Shown piece after piece: positions 56,367-64,000 of a stretch of DNA of 64,000 nucleotides (position 1 is the stretch's first letter; each line of letters begins with the position of its first letter). Under the pieces are notes generated by a model. It was not told the origin of the DNA. It saw only the letters and a list, made by a program, of their open reading frames with translations, and searched no databases. Location: NCBI RefSeq assembly GCF_030867095.1, contig NC_081828.1, positions 53,173,434-53,237,433 of the forward strand, read 5' to 3'. The translations under genes and the position numbers were made by a program. This stretch comes from Alligator mississippiensis (taxonomy: Eukaryota > Chordata > Crocodylia > Alligatoridae).

Positions 56367-57955
56367 TACAAATCTGTCCTGCCTCCTACTGGACTTAAGA
56401 CTAGCATAGCTAACTATGTATCTCTGCTCATAAAGCACAATGTCATGCCTCATACAGGACATGTTATCTGCTGGAGGAAAAAAGAGGGGGCAGTTAAGAA
56501 ACAGTGGGAGTATATGGGAAGGGATAATAGTGTATATAATTCAGTGTTAAGAGAACTTCCTACAAATCCATACCTGGTGACCAGGGAAGCAGCATTTCCA
56601 TGGCAAATTCAGTATTTAGGGTGTAAAGATATGAACGAGGGCAATACTCATTCTGGGGACAAAGGGCACTGGTTTTCCAGAATGCTCCCACCACTCAGCA
56701 GAAAGTTCATACAGATTCAAGGAACGTATCCTCCCAAACTGAGTGGTGGGACATCTTTTCCATGTGCCTTTAAATTCGTGCAAAGTCTGCCTGGATTTTT
56801 ACAATACCACTTTCTCCAGGGAAAATATCTCCACATTGGCAAAAGAGAAAATGATGCATTTGCCATGCAGAAAAGAAGTATGTGTCCTAACAGTGTATCG
56901 GGGGGGGGGGGGGGGGAAATTGCGTTGATATTGTACATTCTGCTAATGGATAACCCAAGCGTTTATTAGTATTTGGGAATATAGCCTGCGCATCCAAAGC
57001 CAATTCAAGTGTCTGGGAAGGTATTTCAGATACATGGTACTCCCAATGGGCAATACAAAACTGTGTCCTGCTCAAAGTGTGACACTGTAACTTTTTAGGT
57101 TGATACCTGGCATTTCAGAGAAGTCTGTCCATGCCCATATTCCCTGATATGTGGTACCTCCCTGTGTCTCTCAGAGAACATATGATTCCAGATCTGTCTC
57201 CCATGGAAATGAGGCCCAGTGTGGCATTCTTTTCACCTCAGTTGTGGAGGGTTGGGATGATTTCAACACCTTAAACAGCAGTCAGATGGGTTGTATATGA
57301 AATCTGTCAGCAGAGTTACAAGGTGACAGATGGGGGGGGGGGGGGGGGGCGGCATGCAAAGTGTGGCTAGAAATAACTGAGGACCAGATTTTTCAAACTA
57401 TTTAGCACCTCAAGATGCAGAAAGGCACCTGATGGGATTTTCACTTTTGAAAATCCCACTGAAATTAATGTTGATCTGATCCTTTTGCAAAAAGGACACC
57501 AGTTAGCTCCAGCCTTATTGATGACTTGGTAGCCTCTATATAAAAGGCAGTTGCTACACAGCAAATAAATACCCTTCCACAGTAAAAGGGTTGCAGTAGA
57601 GCATATCAATGAGTTCAAGGATCTTAGGGACCATGAAGGATGATCATTACTTTGAAATTCTCCATTAGGTCATTTTAAGGAATAAGGCTAAATACAGTCC
57701 CCCTAACCTCTTGTCTTAACTTGCCTTCTCTGGACCTGGTGTCATTGGGGTCCACAGTCTGCTTTCCTTACAGCTGTTGGACCTCATGTCCCAGATGGTC
57801 TTTGACAAGGGCTTGCCAGGTAATATATAAAAATACAGCTACTGGATTTACTCAGCTGGCACCCTGTGAATAAAGCAGTCCACCTGTGCACAGAAGGGCT
57901 GGCCACAGGAAAATAGAAAACAAGCTCCTTTCAGATACTAACAGGAATCTAAATG
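56367..57955. other. intergenic with two long G runs, no gene
   Basis: G runs of 17 (56900-56916) and 18 (57332-57349) bases stand 415 bp apart. The 174-codon frame 56445-56966 spans the first G run and has no motif; it is judged a chance frame. A palindrome-family remnant lies at about 57415-57470. Confidence 0.5.
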
Positions 57956-57982
57956 TGACAGACAGACAGACACGCAGACAGA
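57956..57982 (+). repeat. GACA simple repeat with cacgc interruption
   Basis: gtgacagacagacagacacg then cagacaga. It has the same interrupted pattern as 37141-37171. Confidence 0.85.
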
Positions 57983-60239
57983 CCAAGGAAATGAGCTGAA
58001 ATGGTATCTGCACTGTCTACGGGGTCAGATGTTAAAACCCATTACCTAGTATGGGACTCTCACCAGCCACAACCAGTTTAGAAAATCATCTATGATTGCC
58101 ATAGAAAAGGTGTATGTGCACACACATGTATCTGAAAAGGAAAGGGGTATCTTAAAAAACCCCCATGAAGTCTGAACACTTCTTTCCCCAAGTGCCTCCT
58201 TCTTCCCAGCTCTGTGGCCTTTCCACCCTTTCTCCTTCCCATTTGCTGTGACCTGAAATTGAACCAATTTCCTATCTGCCCTATGCAGCATATTAGCATG
58301 CAGGCTTTACCACATAAGTGGCTAAACTGTGAGCAGTCAGAAGGTACCGCCTAATATGCAAACTGATTCAGTGAATCTGCCAATTGCATGGAAAATCCAG
58401 AAGGCCTGGCCTGTTATGAAGAACTAGCTGAAGGCTAAGTCAGATGACAGTGTGGAATCAATAAATCATGTGCAAGTTATATACTTTCTGCACAATAAAT
58501 AAAGTTTCTACATCTCAATGTCTAGGCTGTTGCAGCCTGTTAGTGCACTATTGTGTCCCTTCCTTTCCTTGGTGCAGAGAATGAGATTCAACCCCATATT
58601 CATGGCCAGCACAAGAGCCATGCCTCTCTTTGGCAGAATCGGGTGGGATCATTGGGTTAGGCACTGTGCTGGTCTTACACACAAGGAAATAACATAACTA
58701 TGAGTGGGCATGATCCCTGGGCATTGAGCTCTAGGCACTGCCTAAGCAGGGGAAGGAGGATGCCAGAATGGAGGCAGGGGGGCAACTCATCTTCCTGCCC
58801 CTTGTTCTGCACCTTGCACCAGCACTGGCAGCTAGACAGTGAGTGTGAGATGGGCAGGGAGAGCACAGCAGCTGCTGTTTTGGTTTGCTCCAAGGGAAAG
58901 CTGTGGGGAGAAGTATCAGAGTGGGTAAACCTGCTCACCTTCAATTTTCAAAGCTGAACATTAGATTTTAAACTGCAAATCTATATACAATTCAATGGTG
59001 GCTTCCACATTAACATTTACAGCAGCAGATTGCTCCTGGAGCAAGCTTCATCAGTTATGCATCTTGACACAAAGGTGAGTTTCATCCACAGGCTAGTTGT
59101 TCTGCTTAGCTCCTGCAGCCCCAGTTGCAAGAAAAACTAATTCTGTCTGTTTCTGGCAAAAGAAAAATCTCAGTGGGGGATGCCAAGAAGCAACTGAAAT
59201 TCCACATCAAAATACTGCTTGCTGACATCTGCTTTTCTCAGACACTCGTGCTTAGGTGGGTTACATAAAGCAAAGAAATTGCCTTTCCAGGAAGTCATCC
59301 TCATGACCTGCTGACCACGCCAGTTAGTCACCAGTACACCATTCTGAAAAAAATTAAAGCTGCTTTGGGCTTTTACAAAGTACAAGCTTTTAACTGATAC
59401 ATGGCAGGTCTGGATGGCTGCATAATGAAGCAATTTTTGAGGTGGGTTAACATTTTAATTAGTAACATGGAGGGGAGCCTGTTTTGCAAAACTAAAAACA
59501 GTGTCTTGCCTATTTGGGAGTTTATCCTGTGCCTACAGAAAGCAGCAACAAATCACCTATTGATCTCTATGGACACTGAATTAGGCCTTTTGGGAACATC
59601 ACATGAACTCGGTTCTCACTAGCTGCTAAGCTGACCGAGTATTTTTCACTCTCTGAAAACTTGAATTAACCACAGTGTAAATCTCATTGACTTTTCTATT
59701 GCATCTGAGGTGTGGACTGCTTGCTCACTTGAAATGTATCTAATAACTTTGTATGAAGCAAGAAGTTTAGCAATGCTGCATTTCATGTTATTTTACTAAA
59801 TGAACATAACTACTATTGCATGCCAGATGGATGCTATTGTGATGCACTAAGAGGAAAAATATATTAGTACAAGTACTGAAGTTCTTACTCAGTTTATTTT
59901 CTTCAGTCGCTTTCCAGACCTGATATGTCCTAAGGCCTCTTTTGTGCTGCACTAGCAGCATGGAAGTACCTCACTGTAAATGAAAATCAGACCCATTGAA
60001 ATCAATGGATTTTATTTCCTTGTTAAACCGAGTGAAAACAGGACAGGTACTTCTGGGGTTTTTAAACAACTCTTCCAGAACCAAAAGGGATCAATGACCT
60101 GTCATTATACTTAATCAGGCCATAGCATTTTTCATCATATTACTGCTGTGTGTTGCTGATATTTATGGAAAGAGAAACTTAAATTATAATGATAAAAGTT
60201 CAAATCCTCAACAGGTGTAAATAAAATGCCTTCTTCAGA
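57983..60239. other. intergenic, nothing recognised
   Basis: No gene or named repeat identified. Confidence 0.5.
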
Positions 60240-60326
60240 TGTTGGTCTAATAAAAGATATCAAATTCACCCAAGGAACCTTGTCTGCCTATATCCTTAGA
60301 CCAACACGGCTACAATCTAAACCCCT
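60240..60326 (-). repeat. partial copy of the gatatcttttatt interspersed repeat
   Basis: tgttggtctaataaaagata, then caccttgtctgcctatatcc-like wording and ttagaccaacacggctacaa. This is the same end as at 50371-50438, in the same orientation. Confidence 0.75.
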
Positions 60327-62170
60327 TCTTCAGATGTTGTCAGACAGTAGGAAGCTCTGGGCTCAATTTCCAAGAGCTCCTACTAACAAACTCAAATGAT
60401 GCCAACTTAATCCCAAATCCAAAAGCCTAAGAAAACTAAATTGCACCTTCTTGGCAGTAACCGTGAGCAAGGTTCCTTCACCCACGAGCAGCGAGTCACA
60501 CAGGTTAACTGTACATGACTTGGTTAACAGGAATGAAACACAATGAACAACAAATATAGGCCTGATTATTAAATTGACAGTAAGTGAGGCCATATATTAT
60601 GTTTGTCCAAGGCATTCATAAATGACTCCAGACAAAAATGTGGAAAAGAGCACTGTCAAACTACCAGGCACAGAATATGTTGTAAACATATAAAGCTAAA
60701 GTAAAACTATACATACACTGGCATTAGCAGATTCCACAGAAAGTAACTTTAGATTCATGTGCAGATTCACCACATTCACATACCTCACACCCTCCTGGTT
60801 GCAAGTGCAGATACCCATGTGTCATTCCCCTACAATCCAGGGCGGAAGTTAACCCAATGAATCCCAATCTATTATAGTATAGTATATATTATAGTATACA
60901 GTAAGGTGGGGAAACTGAGACATGCACAATGATCACAGAAGTATTAGAAAACATTTCTACATTATCCCTATCCCTCCATCTTTTAAGACTAAACTGAGCA
61001 GGATAACTTTGACCAGGGAGAGCTCCAGTCCCTAGTTTTACACTAGAATTATAACTGTATGCGGTGTTCTGCACAACATCTGAGGTAACAGGAATGAGAC
61101 CCTCATCAAGGGTTGAGGTGGAGATAGAAATCCTTGGGGAAACATAACAGATGGCCTGTTAGCCGAGGTCAGGATTAGCTGAGCAGCCCATGAGAAACCC
61201 ACTCCTAAATGACAGTCAGCAGAGGCATACTGTTAAAGAAGGGTGTGGGGAAAGATTGCACAGATTGTTGAGACCAAATTTAGCCATTATGTTTGCACAT
61301 CTGGAGGATGTATCCCTGCTCTGTAAAACAAAGCAGCAAGGAAAACGCCATTTTGCAAAGGCGAAGGGGAATTCTGCTAAGACCAACTGCTGTTATACAC
61401 CAGCAGATTCTTCTGGGGAATTCATGTGACTGTAAAAGGTAGTGACCTAGTTGGCCACCATAGAGGAGACAGCCCTGCCCTATAGCTCTGGGACCATGCC
61501 CCTGGTATCTTGTTGCAACTCCATTTTATAATCACCAACAGGCATGATGAAGTTCATCACGCCATCAATGCACCTCTCCAGTGCCATAGGTTATAGAGCA
61601 TGGCAGTGCCCGTTTGTGATGTGGGTAAAGATTTTTAAGGGCTTTAAATCCATTGATGAGTCATGGTTTTGCCAAGGGCTAGGTGAGAAATCAGAACTAC
61701 CTGGGTACAAAAAACACTCACAGGGCTAATGAAAAATTGTACAAGAACTTCTGTGAGCCAATGAACCTTGTCAGTGCTGTATCTGTTGCAATACTCCCTA
61801 AAGGCTTTTTGCTTAAAAACAGAAAGGAAAATAAATATTTGGGTCTTTTCCAGGTAGCTGGAACCTGGGCAAAGGGTGGGGGGAAGTTTCAGTAGTGGAC
61901 CCAAAATCTATTGAAAGCAAATGGGAGCACAATCAGGAAGATGGGAGAGGAAGAGGGGAAAGAGGGGCATATTTTCAGTGACCATAGCCAGTGACCTCCA
62001 TCTTGGATACAGAGAGGAAGCCTTCAACACAGCAGAGGGAGTGCAATTGGGTGCTCACCTCCACTCAGTACTGACACTAAAAATCAAATGCCAGTTACCC
62101 AAACCTGGGTGTGCACTACAACTAATGCAACTGTGCACATGCTGACTGTCCTCCTGGGTGGTATGGGGAG
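60327..62170. other. intergenic, nothing recognised
   Basis: No gene found. A short TA-rich array (tatagtatagtatatattat) lies at about 60873-60898. Confidence 0.5.
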
Positions 62171-62189
62171 CTTCAGGCAGAGCCCAGCC

Positions 62190-62415
62190 CAGGGGTCAGC
62201 AATGTTTTTGGGCAGAGTGCCAAACACCCACAACTTCGACTTTTAAGACATTGGAGTGTCAGGGGCAGATGGTGGGGGAGCCACAAGGAGCCCACTCCTT
62301 ATTGTGGCAGTGGAGCCCTGGCCTCTTCCCTGCCGTATGCCCCAAAGTGCACGTACCAAGCAAAATATTTTTTTAGTGCTACACTGGCACCTGTGCCGGG
62401 GTTTGCCTACCCCTG
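62190..62415. mobile_element. hAT (Buster-like) MITE, 226 bp, decayed duplication gcccagcc/gcctggcc
   Basis: The left end caggggtcagcaat is mirrored by ttgcctacccctg at the right. The flanking 8-mers (62182-62189 gcccagcc; 62416-62423 gcctggcc) differ at two positions. Each is one transition from gcctagcc, which would have the central TA seen in the other copies. Short direct repeats cttcaggcagagc lie on both sides. Confidence 0.72.
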
Positions 62416-62423
62416 GCCTGGCC

Positions 62424-62600
62424 CTTCAGGCAGAGCTTGCTTGAGACCCTGAAGGCCCTCCCTTCAGGCAGAGCCTAACTTAACCCTTAAACATTTGGCC
62501 ACTGCAGATTAGGGCTCACAACTAGAAGTGGGGGTCAGCAATCTGGAATTGGGGTCACCAGCAGAAAAGTTGACTTATATAGTACTTAACAAACATCGCT
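62424..62600. other. short direct repeats, nothing else recognised
   Basis: cttcaggcagagc occurs at 62171-62183, 62424-62436 and 62462-62474. The MITE lies between the first and second copies. Confidence 0.6.
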
Positions 62601-62740
62601 CTGCCTCCTCCCCCCTGAAGATGTGGAAACTGAGACTTGATGACTTGCTTAAGGTTGCAGAGTAAGCCAGAAACAAAGGCAGAACTGAAATGCAGAAGAG
62701 CCTGAAGTCAGTTTACTGTGCAACACTGCCTTATGACTGG
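62601..62740 (-). mobile_element. MIR-like SINE fragment
   Basis: gatgtggaaactgagacttg, tgacttgcttaaggttgcag and agtaagccagaaacaaaggc keep the order of a MIR/L2 core read in reverse (gaaactgaggc, gacttgcccaaggt, gtaagtggcagagc). Confidence 0.6.
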
Positions 62741-64000
62741 TTCTCAAGCCTCCTTGATGGCTCCCAACCCATCTCATCAGCCATAAGCAACCCCTGTTCT
62801 ACCAAACAAGGCTGTTAGGTAGGAACCTGAGCCAAGTATGGGGGCCCCTGCTAGTATGAACTAGTTCTGCTATGCACAAGCAAGGTCATGGCTGGCAGGA
62901 AAGTTGCTCCCCTCTCAACATGCATGAAGATGGCTTGGCAAGGCCAAGGCTGCACTTTGGCAGCATATCTTGGTGTGAAACTACTGTAGGCATTTAAAAG
63001 TATAAAAAAAAAAAAAGCACTCGATTTGTAAACTGACACCCTAGCCGTAAGGCAGCCGGTCTTTCCTCCTCAACTTGCTAAAACATGTTGCTTCAAACAT
63101 TGTTTACACATGAAAACTAAACCCACAGTCATTCAGGCACACCATTCTTTCTGTGTCTGCAGGAGATGAAAGGATGGCCAAGCACTTGCTCACCCCATGT
63201 CAGAGCACTTTAACCATTCAGACCACCATTCTGAATGGTTCCATTCATGTGTTTGGGGCACGTTAGGACTAAGAGAAGACACAGGGGCCCCTCCTAGTCC
63301 TGGTGCCATGCAGGTGCCTGCCCAGCCCCCAGTGCTAGTTAGAATGGCTCTAATTTGCATTCTGCTTACATGTGCTCTCGGAAACCTCTAACCATACAAT
63401 AGTTTGCTACACCCAAAGCACTCTTTCCTCCAGCTCTCTTCTTTCCTGCTTCAGCCCATATCCTGGACCAGGGATTGGGAATAAGGCCAGTGTAGAGCAC
63501 CTACCTCCATCCCATACTGGCTGGGCAGTTTCTGGACTGAGTTTCTGTCAGAGGGAAGGTAGGGCAGGGTGGCACCTTAGAGAATAAAAGGCATTTCAAT
63601 CTTCTGGAAACTGCTGGGGTGACTTAAAGGAGCTGGGGAGTACCAGGAGAGCAGGGCTATATTTCAGAACCATTTTAGGAGTGGCCACATAGGGAGTCTA
63701 TTTTCCATCCTTACTAGTGCATTCAGTTTTAGAATGCACTCTCTAGCTAGCTTTTCCAAATACTAGAGCAGCCCTCACCACACCACTCACCAGATAGGCA
63801 GAAAATTAGCTGGTGTAGTTAGCCACATCTTGGATGCAAAGCATCCCCACAGGCCCTCTGAGGACTTTAAATCAAAAGCATGTGTGTTCCTCACCTCCTG
63901 CAACAAAGGGTTTAAATTACAAGGCATCTACACAGTTCTTCTGTCCTGAAATCTAGACATTACACTACTTCTGAGAGTGCTGGTATCAATGGAGTTTTTG
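62741..64000. other. intergenic, nothing recognised
   Basis: An A run of about 13 lies near 63004-63016. No gene or named repeat found to the end of the window. Confidence 0.5.

Noticed and set aside
56445-56969. 174-codon frame as a possible gene
   Set aside because: It crosses a 17-base G run, has no domain, no promoter or splice context, and no sign of codon bias.

Overview
This window reads as non-coding nuclear DNA of a sauropsid vertebrate, most likely a crocodilian and possibly a turtle. It has no compact genes, and its recognisable content is almost entirely decayed transposable elements. CR1 LINEs dominate: 5'-truncated copies that carry CR1 endonuclease and reverse transcriptase motifs and end in the 8-bp CR1 tail unit (tctatgaa or ttcataga). 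They sit with tails of a second, Tx1/L1-type LINE, many short non-autonomous DNA elements, MIR-like SINE pieces and LTR-like promoters. No host protein-coding gene, rRNA or tRNA gene could be recognised. Nearly all reading frames above 60 codons are chance frames or lie inside LINEs.

Layout. 1-1.9 kb: no gene, one purine-rich tract. 1.9-4.5 kb: the longest CR1 copy (+). 5.3-7.2 kb: a Tx1-type LINE tail (-) split by a CR1 insertion. 7.5-8.0 kb: a hAT MITE. 9.6-10.3 kb: a second Tx1-type LINE tail (+). 11.3-12.3 kb: a 50-bp inverted repeat, 49/50 identical, around an 857-bp spacer. 15.1-15.6 kb: two CR1 3' ends (-). 17.9-19.3 kb: an LTR-like region with a TATA box. 20.3 kb: a CR1 3' end. 26.1 kb: a 187-bp hAT MITE. 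33.3-35.4 kb: an LTR-like promoter and GC-rich frames (-). 35.6-36.7 kb: CR1 (-), then a 300-bp terminal-inverted-repeat element. 38.6-43.9 kb: a dense cluster of a 2-kb-spaced direct repeat, a MITE nested in a MITE, a CR1 fragment, two copies of a 420-bp element in opposite orientation and an exact 87-bp tandem duplication. 44-47 kb: a CR1 tail and another MITE. 48.7-49.7 kb: a decayed hAT/ZMYM-type transposase. 49.8-50.4 kb: a fold-back repeat containing a MITE. 50.8-51.3 kb: CR1 (-). 52.2-53.4 kb: three palindromic elements. 53.8-55.0 kb: the best-preserved CR1 3' half (+), with one stop codon. 55-64 kb: sparse repeats, two long G runs and one more MITE.

The most coherent pattern is a set of nine short elements with hAT-like terminal inverted repeats. 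Seven have 8-bp target duplications with TA intact at the centre on both sides (NNNTANNN), as described for the Buster group of hAT transposons; in the other two the TA is changed by substitutions on one or both sides. Nesting gives a relative chronology: Tx1-type LINE before CR1; fold-back repeat before MITE; outer MITE before inner MITE. Nothing here forms an operon-like or pathway-like system. Family assignments rest on motifs read by eye.
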